Positions 16,362-25,668 are shown, numbered from the stretch's first letter. The stretch is DNA of 64,000 nucleotides from JAQBVV01 sp965249205 (GCA_965249205.1 CBDFLL010000006.1:496001-560000), one strand, 5' to 3'. Numbers and translations: made by a program. Notes: generated from the letters alone by a model not told the origin.

Positions 16362-16838
16362 CTACGAAAACCCGATCCACCGGCCGCCCCAGCCCACTGC
16401 GGCCCAGAGCGCCAGCGAGACGACGGCGGCGAGCTTGCCTCGCAGGGTCCCGACGTGGTCTTCATCCGCCAGGGTGACGCGCCGGTACACGGTGAAGGTA
16501 AACACCAGGACGGTCAGGAGCGCCGACATCTTCACCCAGAACGCAACGCTGTAGTAGCACTTGATCGACTCGGACAGAAAGAGCGGGATGCCAGAGGCGA
16601 ACATCACCAGCAAACCGCCAAGGAACCACGGGTGCGCGTCGCGCGCCAGTTCCGAGACCGGTCGCTCTCCCATCACCAGGCCGAGCAGCCGCATGTTCAC
16701 CAGCAGGACGGCGCCGCCAATGAGCGCCAGCGCCACCAGATGGAAGGCTTCGATGACCGGGAAGAGCCACAGCGAATTCCGGATCGCTTCGCCGATCGCC
16801 GTGTTTTCACACCACTCAAAAAACGGTAGCAGAGACAT
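16362..16838 (-). CDS. DUF6644-like membrane protein
   Basis: A 158-residue protein with about four transmembrane helices (FPVIEAFHLVALALIGGAVL, FLGGLLVMFASGIPLFLS, VKMSALLTVLVFTFTV, LAAVVSLALWAAVGWGG). A conserved His in the first helix pattern (EAFHLVALAL) and RLLGL..G..PVSELAR match the neighbouring protein at 16845, so they are paralogues in tandem. The role is unknown; a haem- or quinone-binding membrane subunit is conceivable. The 240 bp between this gene and the convergent hydrolase gene contain nothing recognisable. Confidence 0.65.
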   Translation of the reverse strand: MSLLPFFEWCENTAIGEAIRNSLWLFPVIEAFHLVALALIGGAVLLVNMRLLGLVMGERPVSELARDAHPWFLGGLLVMFASGIPLFLSESIKCYYSVAFWVKMSALLTVLVFTFTVYRRVTLADEDHVGTLRGKLAAVVSLALWAAVGWGGRWIGFS

Positions 16839-16844
16839 GGGCCC

Positions 16845-17417
16845 TCACGGTGCGGCGTACGGATCGACGAAGCTTCCGCATTCTGCCAGGAAGATCATGA
16901 CATCCGACTGCGTGCGGCCGCAGTCGAACCAGTTGTACGCGATCATCCGTCCGGAAAAGATGATGGCGGCCCATAGCAGGAGCGAAAGCGCCCCCGCGAT
17001 CCGGACCCGGCGGGGCGGCGGGACATCGAGGTCCCACGTTGCGACGCGTCGGTAGATGCCCGCGTGAAACAGCCACACGTTGAGCCCGGCCAGCACGAGC
17101 AGTACGAGCTTCAGGCGGAAGAAGACGCTGTGATACGACCGGACCGGGATGGCGTAGAACAGCAGGACGCCGCTCACGACCATCACGGCGAACCCGACTT
17201 TCGTCCAGGGCAGCAGGCGTGACGCCAGTTCCGAGACGGGTACGCGCCGGAACGTGAGGCCCAGCAGACGCAGGTCCAACATCGCCGTGAACCCGACGAA
17301 CAGGCACAGCGCCCAGACGTGTATTGACTCAACGGTCGCATAGGCGTACGCCGATTCGTGGAGCGCGATGCTCCACTCTGTACGCTCGAGCCACTCGGAT
17401 AGCGTCAGGAGCGACAT
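16845..17417 (-). CDS. DUF6644-like membrane protein
   Basis: A 190-residue paralogue of the next gene, which starts 6 bp after its stop. It starts MSLLTLSEWLERTEWSIALH (compare MSLLPFFEWCENTAIGEAIR), has the same helix with an invariant His (VESIHVWALCLFVGFTAM), RLLGLTFRRVPVSELAS, and at least three more hydrophobic helices. The C-terminal extension contains a Cys pair (DCGRTQSDV..FLAECGSF). The two overlap in logic as an operon and may form a heterodimer. Function unknown. Confidence 0.65.
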   Translation of the reverse strand: MSLLTLSEWLERTEWSIALHESAYAYATVESIHVWALCLFVGFTAMLDLRLLGLTFRRVPVSELASRLLPWTKVGFAVMVVSGVLLFYAIPVRSYHSVFFRLKLVLLVLAGLNVWLFHAGIYRRVATWDLDVPPPRRVRIAGALSLLLWAAIIFSGRMIAYNWFDCGRTQSDVMIFLAECGSFVDPYAAP

Positions 17418-17485
17418 GGGTGCGGCGTCCGTGCCAGGAATGGTGGGTTAATGCGGCTTGCCACGAGTCTGCTTCGAAGCTGATC

Positions 17486-17884
17486 CTAACGCTGGCCTCG
17501 CGGGCGGCGAAGGGTGCTGAGGCCGCCGGCCGGAACACTCACACGCGCCGACCCGTTGAAGAAGACCTGTCGATTTGAACCTGGTGCGACCGCAGCGCCC
17601 TGAATCCGTTGCCCGACGTAGGCCTTCCCGATCGACAGCGGGGCGCCGCCGAAGGTGTTGTCCACTCGAATGCGGAGCGCGTCGCCGGGAACGGTGACAC
17701 GCGCGATCATGCGCACCGTGGCGTTGGATACCGCGTTCATGCCGAGGCCCTGCTGCGACGTGCCCTAGGCGGTGATCCACCGTTCCGACGCCGGTGGCTG
17801 TTGCCGTGACGCGATCCCGGAGCCAGGAAGCCCAGCGAGGCCGGCGACGATTACGATCCCGAACAGCACAGAAGCCTCCATCAT
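17486..17884 (-). pseudogene. SGNH/GDSL-type secreted hydrolase, nonsense mutation and 3' truncation
   Basis: The frame opens with a signal-like MMEASVLFGIVIVAGLAGLP, continues ERWITA, meets TAG (17765-17767) where family members have Trp in the WxAAWGTS-like motif, and resumes GTSQQGLGMNAVSNATVRMI, then LRIRVDNTFGGAPLSIGKAY, the N-terminal jelly-roll-like part of secreted SGNH hydrolases. The frame then ends after about 130 residues, so the whole catalytic domain is missing. An internal ATG at 17740 could make an 84-residue fragment of no obvious use. Confidence 0.7.
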
Positions 17885-18000
17885 GCCGCGTAGTGTACGT
17901 CAGCGCGCGTCGGGCGCCGTGTGAGAACTGTTGTGCGAGAGTTGTTGTGTCGAGGCGCGAACAGTTCCATAATCTGGCACGTCGGAGAGGAGTCAACGAC

Positions 18001-18927
18001 ATGCGAACCGGGTCCAGGAGCGCGAAGAACTTAACCGCCGTGGCCGCCGCCGTGGTCGGCGGGGTGTTGTGGGGGTGCGCACCGCCGGCCGCGAGTTCGA
18101 CCGAGCCCTATCGGGCCCCACGAACCGCTGACGGCGCTCCAGACCTTAACGGCATCTGGCAAGCCGTGAACACGGCAAACTACGACATTCAGGCTCATGC
18201 GGCGCGACCGGCATTGGCGCTGGCACCGGCGCCACGAAGTCCGGGTGCCCCTGGACTCGACCGAGCCACGCCCATTGCGCTTCCCGCACCGCAAGTGCGC
18301 GCACTGGGCGCGGTCGGCGGGGTTCCGGCGGGTGAAGGCGTCGTAGAGGGTGATGAGATTCCGTACCTGCCGTCGGCAGCCGCGATCAAAGAGGAGAACG
18401 CGGAACACTGGCTCGAGCGCGATCCAGAAATCAAGTGCTTCATGCCGGGTGTGCCTCGCGCCACCTACATGCCGTATCCGTTTCAGATTCTTCAGGGGAC
18501 AGACACCATCCTGATCGTCTATGAGTTTGCCGGGACGACGCGCACGATTCACATGAATGACGTGGCCGACAGTCCCAGCGAGACGTGGATGGGATTGTCG
18601 CGCGGCCGCTGGGAGGGAGATACCCTCGTGGTCGACGTCACCGACTTCAACGACCAGACATGGTTCGACAGGGCCGGCAATTTCCACAGCGACGCGCTGC
18701 ATGTGGTCGAGCGGTATACTCCCGCGAGTCCCCACCACCTCATGTATGAAGCCACCATTGAAGACCCAAACGTGTTCTCGCGGCCGTGGACGATGAGCAT
18801 GCCGCTCTATCGGCGTCTTGAAGCAGACAAGCAGATCCTGGAATACAAATGCGTGGAATTCGTCGAAGAGGCGATGTACGGCCATCTTGGCGTCATCGAC
18901 CCTGCCACCGGACAGATGAACAAGTGA
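18001..18927 (+). CDS. exported lipoprotein-like protein of unknown function
   Basis: A 308-residue protein starting MRTGSRSAKNLTAVAAAVVG with a possible lipobox (GVLWGC). The mature part begins APDLNGIWQ and contains CFMPGVPRATYMPYPFQIL, HMNDVADSPSETWMGLSRGR, WEGDTLVVDVTDFNDQTWFD and TYEATIEDPNVFSRPWT-like blocks. Several of these recur in the next gene (GHWEGDTLVVDTTNF, YQITIEDPTTFSGPWT), so the two are paralogous. The repeated beta-rich, Trp/Asp motifs suggest a secreted beta fold. I know no biochemical function. Neighbouring DUF6152 and haem-containing genes run the same way and may be one transcription unit. Confidence 0.65.
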   Translation: MRTGSRSAKNLTAVAAAVVGGVLWGCAPPAASSTEPYRAPRTADGAPDLNGIWQAVNTANYDIQAHAARPALALAPAPRSPGAPGLDRATPIALPAPQVRALGAVGGVPAGEGVVEGDEIPYLPSAAAIKEENAEHWLERDPEIKCFMPGVPRATYMPYPFQILQGTDTILIVYEFAGTTRTIHMNDVADSPSETWMGLSRGRWEGDTLVVDVTDFNDQTWFDRAGNFHSDALHVVERYTPASPHHLMYEATIEDPNVFSRPWTMSMPLYRRLEADKQILEYKCVEFVEEAMYGHLGVIDPATGQMNK

Positions 18928-18939
18928 CGAGGCTGTGAG

Positions 18940-19995
18940 ATGAGCGACCGGTACGTTGCGGCGGTAGCTACGCTGGCAGCAGCCAGCGTGATCGCGGCAT
19001 TTGTGTTTGGATCCGCGGCGGCGCAGGATTCGGGGGGCGGACCCGCACCGGAGGCGGGCGCCTGGTCGCAGTCCCGCACCGCATGGGGCGACCCGGATTT
19101 CCAAGGCGTCTGGAGATACGAAGCAGATATTCCGCTCGAACGGCCCAGCCAGCTTGAGGGTCGAGAGTTGCTGACCGACGAGGAAGTGGCTCAAAGAGAA
19201 CGAATAGAAGCGGATCAGGAGGCCAAGAGGCTGGCTGGCTTCGAAGGTGTCGCCGTGGGCCGCCGCAGTATTGCTGAATCACCCATTCGCGGGAACGAAT
19301 ACAACAGCTTCTGGCAGGATCACGGTCGACCGCGACAAGTGTTCAAACAGACGTCGCTGATCGTGGATCCGCGCGACGGTCAGATTCCGTACACCCCAAA
19401 CGCGCGGAAAGCGGCGGCGCGATCGACAGCCAGATATGGCGTCGGGCCCTTCGAATCCTATCTTGACCCGGACACTGGAGAACGCTGTCTGACCGACGGC
19501 GTCACAGCCATGATGTGGCAGGGTCCGAACGGCGGCCACAATCAGATCGTGCAGAGCCCAGGATTCGTAACCATTCTTCACGAGGAATTCCGCGATCGCC
19601 GCGTCATCCCTGTAGACGGGCGTCCGCACGGGAACATTCGACAGTGGTTCGGGGATGCGGTTGGCCATTGGGAGGGCGATACCCTGGTCGTGGATACCAC
19701 GAACTTTCTCGATAGGACCAACTACGAGTGGGCGAGCATCTGGACCCGGCCGTCGGAAACGCTGCATCTGGTCGAACGCTTCACGAGGATCAGCGCGGAC
19801 ATGATGGATTACCAGATCACGATTGAGGATCCGACGACGTTTTCGGGGCCCTGGACGGCAGTGATTCCCATCTCGAGACTTGCGGAGGACACGCAGATTT
19901 ATGAGTACGCGTGTCACGAAGGAAACTACGCGATGCCGAATCTCCTGAGCGGCGCCCGTGCGGACGCCGCGAAGAAGAGCGCATCACCAAGGTGA
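18940..19995 (+). CDS. secreted protein of unknown function, paralogue of the preceding gene
   Basis: A 351-residue protein with an N-terminal hydrophobic signal (YVAAVATLAAASVIAAFVFG, cleavage near AAAQ). Following a PDFQGVWRYEADIPLERP block is a charged helix, then the core shared with the upstream protein: CLTDGVTAMMWQGPNGGHNQ, HGNIRQWFGDAVGHWEGDTL, RFTRISADMMDYQITIEDPT and TQIYEYACHEGNYAM. Start is 12 bp after the upstream stop. Proteins of this type occur in multiple copies in Acidobacteriota (from general knowledge), usually annotated only as hypothetical. Confidence 0.65.
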   Translation: MSDRYVAAVATLAAASVIAAFVFGSAAAQDSGGGPAPEAGAWSQSRTAWGDPDFQGVWRYEADIPLERPSQLEGRELLTDEEVAQRERIEADQEAKRLAGFEGVAVGRRSIAESPIRGNEYNSFWQDHGRPRQVFKQTSLIVDPRDGQIPYTPNARKAAARSTARYGVGPFESYLDPDTGERCLTDGVTAMMWQGPNGGHNQIVQSPGFVTILHEEFRDRRVIPVDGRPHGNIRQWFGDAVGHWEGDTLVVDTTNFLDRTNYEWASIWTRPSETLHLVERFTRISADMMDYQITIEDPTTFSGPWTAVIPISRLAEDTQIYEYACHEGNYAMPNLLSGARADAAKKSASPR

Positions 19996-20005
19996 GGTAG
20001 CTGTC

Positions 20006-20422
20006 ATGCGCACTAATCTGGCCATCCTGCTTGCTGGGCTGGGCATCGCGATCGCCGCGGTGCCGGTGTCCGGCCATCATGCGTTTGCGGCGGAATTCGA
20101 CGCCAACAATCCGATCAAAATGAGTGGAACGGTCACGAAGATGGAATGGATCAATCCCCACGCCTGGATCCACATCGATGTGAAGCAGCCCGACGGCAGC
20201 GTGGAACCCTGGATGATCGAAGGGGGGCCACCGAATGCCCTGTACAGGCGGGGATTTACAAGGGATTCCCTGCCCATCGGAATAGAGATTCTCGTTGAGG
20301 GTTTTCGAGCGAAGGACGGCTCGCGTCGAGCCAACGGGACGGATCTGACGTTCCCTGATGGACGCAAATTGTTTCTCGGCTCGTCAGGCACCGGCGCCCC
20401 GCGAGAGGGTCCCCGCCCGTAA
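20006..20422 (+). CDS. DUF6152-family secreted protein
   Basis: A 138-residue protein with a signal peptide (LAILLAGLGIAIAAVPVSG) and the family signature HHAFAAEFDANNPIKMSGTV followed by TKMEWINPHAWIHIDV. The fold is a small beta barrel, and GTRV-type ending GTDLTFPDGRKLFLGSS is typical. Members sit beside the secreted families just upstream. Function is unknown. ATG at 20006 gives the full signal peptide; the gene begins 10 bp after the preceding stop, so the three genes 18001-20422 are probably one operon. Confidence 0.8.
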   Translation: MRTNLAILLAGLGIAIAAVPVSGHHAFAAEFDANNPIKMSGTVTKMEWINPHAWIHIDVKQPDGSVEPWMIEGGPPNALYRRGFTRDSLPIGIEILVEGFRAKDGSRRANGTDLTFPDGRKLFLGSSGTGAPREGPRP

Positions 20423-20546
20423 TTCCACTAGCAGTCGGTCGTGAAAGTCCGGCGTCGCACCGATTCCTCTCGTCGACGACGGTCGCGGTGGGGCGGCGTT
20501 GAAAAATACGTCGAGAAGTAGCGGTTGGCTGAAGGAGAAGGCCATC

Positions 20547-22739
20547 ATGACGAAGAGACTGCTCCGTGTGGGAATCGTCGCCGGCGTCGCCGTGCTCGTT
20601 GGGGCCTCGTTCACTGGGATGACTGCGTGCCAGACCACCCCTGAGGCGGTCCAAATCGATCCCGATGACATTGGCGGGGTGGCTAGCAGCGCGAGTGGAC
20701 CTGAGCCGGGTGTGTGGGTGATTGCGGAAACCACCGACCTCCCGACTGGGTTCCGGAAGATCGTGGTGACCGACGACCTGGGGCGCTACGTCGTGCCGGA
20801 CCTTCCGACCGCCACCTACGACGTCTGGGTGCGCGGCTACGGGTTGGTGGATTCACCGAAGGTGCGGGCGGAGCCTGGGCAGGTGCTGGACCTCACGGCG
20901 GTGACGGCGCCGACGCCGCAGGCAGCGGCACAATACTATCCCTCCAACTACTGGTATTCGCTCTTGCAGGTACCGCCCGAGGGAGACTTTCCCGGTACCG
21001 GACCCAACGGCAACGGGATATCGACCGGCATGCAGAGCCGGAACCACTGGATCGGTCAGATGAAATCGGGCGCCGTCGGGGCAGGATGCACGGTGTGTCA
21101 TCAACTGGGCAACAAGGCGACGCGTGAGATTCCTGAAAGCCTCGGCGCGTTCGACTCCACAGTGGCTGCGTGGGATCGGCGTGTTCAGTCGGGACAATCA
21201 GGTGCCAGTATGAGCGGCTCCTTGTCGAGGTTCGGGCGCCGGCGGGCGTTGGAGATGTACGCGGACTGGACCGATCGCATCACGGCCGGCGAAGTACCGC
21301 CAGTGCCTCCTCGACCGAGAGGCGTGGAGCGCAACCTGGTCATCACCCAATGGGACTGGTCCGACCGGAGGGGGTTTGTTCACGACACGATCTCAACCGA
21401 CAGGCGGAATCCCACCCTGAACGCGAACGGTCTCGTGTACGGTCTTCAGGAGTTCAGCGCCCCGGATGTGAATATCCTGGATCCGACGCGACACACCGTG
21501 ACGCGGATCACGGCGCCGGTTCGCGATTCCGATACGCCGTTTACGAACCCGCAGGTGTTGCTCCAGCCCTCGCCTCACAACGGGGACGAGGTCGTCTGGT
21601 CTGGGCGGGCCAGCCTCCACAACCCGATGATGGATCACGAGGGACGAGTCTGGATGACCCACGCCATCCGTGCGCCGGAGACCCCAGCCTTTTGTCGAGA
21701 GGGGTCGAGCCATCCCTCGGCGGCGCTCTTTCCCCTCGAGAGCAGCCGCCGCCACCTCTCCGTCTATGATCCGACAACCAAGCAGTTCAAGCTGATTGAC
21801 ACGTGTTTTGGTACGCATCACCTACAAATTGCCGAGGATGCCGACAACACAGTGTGGGCCAGCAATCCAGGCAGTCCGGTGGTGGGCTGGCTCAACATGA
21901 AGCGGTTCGACGAAACCGGCGATGAGCAGCAGTCACAGGGGTGGTGCGCCTTCGTGCTCGACACCAACGGCAACGGCCGACGGGACGCGTACGTCGAGCC
22001 AGACCAACCGGTCGATTCCACCAAGGACAAGCGGATTGCGGGCGGCAGCTACGGCATCATCCCGCACCCGACCGACGGGTCGATCTGGGTCGCGCAGGGC
22101 TACTCTGTTCCAGGGGCGATCATCCGGCTGAGCCCGGGGTCGAACCCGCCGATGACCTGCCTGGCCGAAGTCTATGAGCCACCCTTCAATACCCCCGCGT
22201 CGCCGGTCAGCGGCTTCACGCCGAGGGGAATCGACGTCGACCAAGATGGCGTCATTTGGACCGCGCTGGCGGGAAGTGGGCACTTCGCCAGCTTCGACCG
22301 GCGCAAATGCACGGTGCTCAACGGACCGACTGCGACCGGTCAGCACTGTCCGGAAGGCTGGACGCTGCATCAAACCCCCGGGCCGCATTTCAAGGGCGTC
22401 GCAGATTCGGGTAGCGCGGACATGCTCTATTACAACTGGGTCGATCGGTTCGATACGTTCGGACTGGGAAGAGATGTGCCAATTGCCACCGGCACCGGTT
22501 CCGATTCGTTGCTGGCGCTCCAGCCCAGCGGGGAGTTCGTTGTCCTGCGCGTCCCCTATCCTATGGGGTTTTCCACTCGTGGCGTTGATGGCAGGATCGA
22601 CGATCCGCAGGCCGGCTGGAAGGGCAAAGGCCTGTGGGCGAACTACGCCATCCACGCGCCCTGGCACACGGAAGGCGGTACGGGCGCGACGAGTAAGGCC
22701 GTCAAGTTCCAGCTCCGCCCTGACCCGCTCGCGAGGTAA
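20547..22739 (+). CDS. exported beta-propeller protein with a carboxypeptidase-regulatory-like domain and a single haem c site
   Basis: A 730-residue protein. A lipoprotein-type signal (VGIVAGVAVLVGASFTGMTAC) precedes a small beta-sandwich (GFRKIVVTDDLGRYVVPDLP, YDVWVRGYGLV), then a CxxCH haem motif (GAGCTVCHQLGNKATREIPE), then a long propeller of the NHL/virginiamycin-B-lyase kind (DHEGRVWMTHAI, DADNTVWASNPGS, HPTDGSIWVAQG, DQDGVIWTALAG). The layout suggests a periplasmic redox or binding protein in which one haem c is tethered to a substrate-binding propeller. ATG at 20547 has an AGGAGAAGG site before it. Confidence 0.72.
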   Translation: MTKRLLRVGIVAGVAVLVGASFTGMTACQTTPEAVQIDPDDIGGVASSASGPEPGVWVIAETTDLPTGFRKIVVTDDLGRYVVPDLPTATYDVWVRGYGLVDSPKVRAEPGQVLDLTAVTAPTPQAAAQYYPSNYWYSLLQVPPEGDFPGTGPNGNGISTGMQSRNHWIGQMKSGAVGAGCTVCHQLGNKATREIPESLGAFDSTVAAWDRRVQSGQSGASMSGSLSRFGRRRALEMYADWTDRITAGEVPPVPPRPRGVERNLVITQWDWSDRRGFVHDTISTDRRNPTLNANGLVYGLQEFSAPDVNILDPTRHTVTRITAPVRDSDTPFTNPQVLLQPSPHNGDEVVWSGRASLHNPMMDHEGRVWMTHAIRAPETPAFCREGSSHPSAALFPLESSRRHLSVYDPTTKQFKLIDTCFGTHHLQIAEDADNTVWASNPGSPVVGWLNMKRFDETGDEQQSQGWCAFVLDTNGNGRRDAYVEPDQPVDSTKDKRIAGGSYGIIPHPTDGSIWVAQGYSVPGAIIRLSPGSNPPMTCLAEVYEPPFNTPASPVSGFTPRGIDVDQDGVIWTALAGSGHFASFDRRKCTVLNGPTATGQHCPEGWTLHQTPGPHFKGVADSGSADMLYYNWVDRFDTFGLGRDVPIATGTGSDSLLALQPSGEFVVLRVPYPMGFSTRGVDGRIDDPQAGWKGKGLWANYAIHAPWHTEGGTGATSKAVKFQLRPDPLAR

Positions 22740-22821
22740 AGGGAATCGAGGTTAGTACGACAACGACTATGTGCATCGTGTGGCGTTCGTGCTGCCGGGT
22801 TAGGCCCACTTACCCACTAAA

Positions 22822-23748
22822 TCACTCGAGAAAGGACTCGTACTGAAAGTGGCTGATGAACTCAGCCGATAGCAGCTTGACCTCCGTTCGCTCTTCTTCG
22901 GAAAGCTCCATGGCGGTCTCTCTGTTGGCCTCAGGAGTCGGTGTGCGGATGGTTCCCCAGGGAAATACTTCCTTGAGGCTCTGGCCGTTCCAGGAGGGTT
23001 TTCTCAGAGAATCGGTTCTCTCCAACCCCAGCCTTTCGCAAATCCTCCCGAGGGTCTCGAATGGACGTGCCATGACGTCTTCGGCGCGCACTATATGCAT
23101 ACGTTCTGGGAACATGGCCTTGAAGCGCACGGCGGCGCGCTGGTTCAGCACCCAGCCCATCATGTAGTGCTCCAGGCTGAGGGGCACCGGACGCTTCTTG
23201 GTGTCGGCATACGCTGACCATGGGTTGCGCACTATGTGCAGCACGTGCGAGTGAGGCAGATCGTTGAGTATCTTGTCCGCGTCGACGCTGATGATGGGGC
23301 TGTAGCCCACGTAGAAGTCTTCTTTGCCTGTCCGCGTATGGTCTTTCCAGGCGTCAAAGGTGGCCTTGAAAAATGCGGCCATGTTGTTGGCACGCGAACG
23401 GCCGGTTGTGGCAACTAACTCTTGGTAGATCTCGCGGCGTTCGTCATCGTCCATCTCGAACGGCATGTGGCGGAACTTGCTCACATTGGGCGTGCGTGAG
23501 CGGACCTTGACCTCTTCGTCGATAATGGCCTTGTAATCCTGATAAGCAGTAGCGGCTAAATCAAAGACAGGCCAGCGATACTTGAAAGGAAACATCGACG
23601 TCATGTGGTCAAGCACGTACTTGGTCCCGACCTGGGACTCGAAAGGGTATACAAACATCTGAGGATGGCCGTCCAGGAAACGGTGCGTGGTGTTGCCTCC
23701 GTTTTCGTACATCGCGGCGACCATCAGTAGCTTGAAATCACTGCCCAT
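22822..23748 (-). CDS. sulfotransferase-family protein
   Basis: A 308-residue protein. The start MGSDFKLLMVAAMYENGGNT carries the P-loop-like 5'-PSB region in variant form, followed by HRFLDGHPQMFVYPFESQ. HVLHIVRNPWSAYADT matches the 3'-phosphate binding motif (RNPxxxxxS/A). The protein likely sulfates a sugar of the polysaccharide made by this cluster, using PAPS, though substrate is unknown. Frame extends upstream to 23943, but that part overlaps the end of the neighbouring gene and looks non-native; ATG at 23748 is 35 bp after the neighbour's stop. Confidence 0.75.
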   Translation of the reverse strand: MGSDFKLLMVAAMYENGGNTTHRFLDGHPQMFVYPFESQVGTKYVLDHMTSMFPFKYRWPVFDLAATAYQDYKAIIDEEVKVRSRTPNVSKFRHMPFEMDDDERREIYQELVATTGRSRANNMAAFFKATFDAWKDHTRTGKEDFYVGYSPIISVDADKILNDLPHSHVLHIVRNPWSAYADTKKRPVPLSLEHYMMGWVLNQRAAVRFKAMFPERMHIVRAEDVMARPFETLGRICERLGLERTDSLRKPSWNGQSLKEVFPWGTIRTPTPEANRETAMELSEEERTEVKLLSAEFISHFQYESFLE

Positions 23749-23782
23749 ATCCCTCTTCCAATCAAAGAAATCTGTACGCGTG

Positions 23783-24976
23783 TTATACCGATCTTCCAAC
23801 GTCAAAAGACGAAAAGAGTTTCGTGGTTCGCGGTCGTTGGCGTTTGGCTCGGGACGTGGAAAAGGGGAAACCCGTACTAAAGGTGCGCGGCACCGCTTCG
23901 ATCGCGAAGATCTGGTTACCGTACGGCCAGAGAAGGCTCCCAATGAGCCTGCCCGCCTTCATATCGATTAGGTGCAGGCCGCAGCGGCTCTCCCGCGCGC
24001 GAAGTCCTGGTGCGTAGCGTTCATAGCCGGGAATCACTCGGGAAGTCCCGACAAGGGCCGTATCCTTGTAGAAACAGAGCCCGCGTGTCCAGCCAGGCAG
24101 CTCTAGAAGGGGCGCGAATTGTCCGTCCTCGGCGCATCCAAACTCCCCATAACCGCTGTTGTCGACCCAGAGCTTCCCCTTATACAACCTGGCAGAATGC
24201 GGTCGGGTAAGGCCCCTGATCACGACCTGTCGCGTCCTGCCTGAAAAAATCACACCCGTCCCGTCGACAGGAAAGTTCCTATGCCCGGGTCTGCGCCGGC
24301 CAACAGTTTCCGAAGACGAGGTGAAATAGGAACTCTTCAGATCCTTACCTGCGGCGATCGAGTTCAGCTGGAGGTGGTTGCGGTCAAACAAGGGGGTGCC
24401 ATTGCGCTCGATGCTCCGCGGCCACCAGGCTCTCCGGAAGCCGCCCCGCTCCGGCAGTTCCACGACCGCATTCTGGCCCACGGCATTGCCATAGAGCTTG
24501 CCGCCGACGATCGCCAAGTCATGCAAGTAGATGGAGCCGGGCAGATACCGAGAACGCACCGGGAGCAGGGGGCGACCGGGGACGCTCCCTCGGGCATCCA
24601 GACGCGACAACGCTCCCAGGAACGGCGCGAAATCGAAGACCTGGTTCGGATTGCGCGTGCTGGCGATATGCACAAGGCCGCGCTTGCGATCCACGGCGAG
24701 CCCCGAGGGGTGCGGCAGGCGCAAGAAGCTTAGGTTGGGTCTCCCGCCGCGGCTCCCAACCGCCATGACCAAATGCTCGTATTCCCTGGTGACAAGGATC
24801 GTGACCCCAAGAGCCTCGAGCGTAGACCAGAAAGTGCCACTGACTTCGTAGCTGAGGAGGCCGGGATCGGTCTTGTCCGCCTCATCCCAATTCGAACAGA
24901 TTTGCTGGGGGTCGCGCCATTCCTGATCGTGCCCCGCCCAGGTCGCTTTCAGGTCCTTGTCTTTGCGGCCCGCCAT
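23783..24976 (-). CDS. TIGR03032 / DUF4915-family protein
   Basis: A 397-residue protein with a predicted beta-propeller-like repeat pattern: FWSTLEALGVTILVTREYEH, LPHPSGLAVDRKRGLVHIAS, TRNPNQVFDFAP, YLHDLAIVGGKLYGNAVGQN, LTRPHSARLYKGKLWVDNSG, LPGWTRGLCFYKDTALVGTS and GLHLIDMKAGRL. These blocks are characteristic of the family, which is often found in polysaccharide or sulfotransferase clusters and whose function is unknown. ATG at 24976 (after GGAGGCACC) overlaps the end of the upstream glycosyltransferase gene by 28 bp; a further in-frame start at 25009 is less likely. Confidence 0.72.
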   Translation of the reverse strand: MAGRKDKDLKATWAGHDQEWRDPQQICSNWDEADKTDPGLLSYEVSGTFWSTLEALGVTILVTREYEHLVMAVGSRGGRPNLSFLRLPHPSGLAVDRKRGLVHIASTRNPNQVFDFAPFLGALSRLDARGSVPGRPLLPVRSRYLPGSIYLHDLAIVGGKLYGNAVGQNAVVELPERGGFRRAWWPRSIERNGTPLFDRNHLQLNSIAAGKDLKSSYFTSSSETVGRRRPGHRNFPVDGTGVIFSGRTRQVVIRGLTRPHSARLYKGKLWVDNSGYGEFGCAEDGQFAPLLELPGWTRGLCFYKDTALVGTSRVIPGYERYAPGLRARESRCGLHLIDMKAGRLIGSLLWPYGNQIFAIEAVPRTFSTGFPFSTSRAKRQRPRTTKLFSSFDVGRSV

Positions 24977-25668
24977 CCGGTGCCTCCCAATCTGCGCGAA
25001 AGGCCCCACACGCCACCGTACATTTTCAAGGCCGAGTTCAGCCTGGTCGTGGATTCTCCGCCGTGTCGGCCACTGGAAAAGATGGGCACCTCAACCAGAG
25101 GGTAGCCCTCCCTGGCGCAGACGGCGACGAACTCAGCGTCGATCATGTCGTCGTCGCTCTGAAGGGTCAGCAGCTTCTCAAAAAGGCGAGGAAAGACCTT
25201 TGGCGTGCCGTTGACGTCGCGACTCCGTGTCCCGAGGAGGAGACCGCACTCCAGATTGTAAAGGTACGACGCCAAGGACCGCACGAAGCTGTCCCTGTTA
25301 CGGCGATCGCCCTTGAACGCTTTTCGAGGCTCAAGCTCCGCACGCGATAGGACGGTCCCCAGATCAACGCCAGATGTGCGTGCTGAATTGGTGAAGCATA
25401 GAGTCGCGCCTTCGGCCGCTTCCAGGCCGAGCCTCACGGCCAAGCCCCAGCCGCCAGGTACCGAATGCACGACTTTCACGCGCCTGTCGCGCGCGGCAAG
25501 GCTCCGGCAGACCTTCAGCGAATGGTCGCGGCAACCGTTAACGACCAGGATAAGCTCGAAGACCAATTTGAGGCGGTCGAGCGTCGTGATGTAGTCCTGC
25601 ACGACACGTTCGATGTGGCTCGCCTGGTCATGGACGGGCAGCACCACTGAAAACAGAGATCCGCTCAA
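24949..25668 (-). CDS. family-2 glycosyltransferase-like protein with an atypical metal-binding motif
   Basis: A 239-residue GT-A protein (LFSVVLPVHDQASHIERVVQ, FELILVVNGCRDHSLKVCRS, GWGLAVRLGLEAAEGATLCF). At the place where the DxD of this family is expected, the sequence is TNSARTSG, so the usual acidic pair that binds Mg-nucleotide sugar is missing. The C-terminal half (SRDVNGTPKVFPRLFEKLL, DDDMIDAEFVAVCAREGYPL) is well preserved and resembles polyprenyl-phosphate-mannose-synthase-like enzymes. ATGA overlap with the upstream fusion gene shows translational coupling. It may be a degenerate or noncanonical transferase. Confidence 0.65.
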   Translation of the reverse strand: MSGSLFSVVLPVHDQASHIERVVQDYITTLDRLKLVFELILVVNGCRDHSLKVCRSLAARDRRVKVVHSVPGGWGLAVRLGLEAAEGATLCFTNSARTSGVDLGTVLSRAELEPRKAFKGDRRNRDSFVRSLASYLYNLECGLLLGTRSRDVNGTPKVFPRLFEKLLTLQSDDDMIDAEFVAVCAREGYPLVEVPIFSSGRHGGESTTRLNSALKMYGGVWGLSRRLGGTGWRAAKTRT

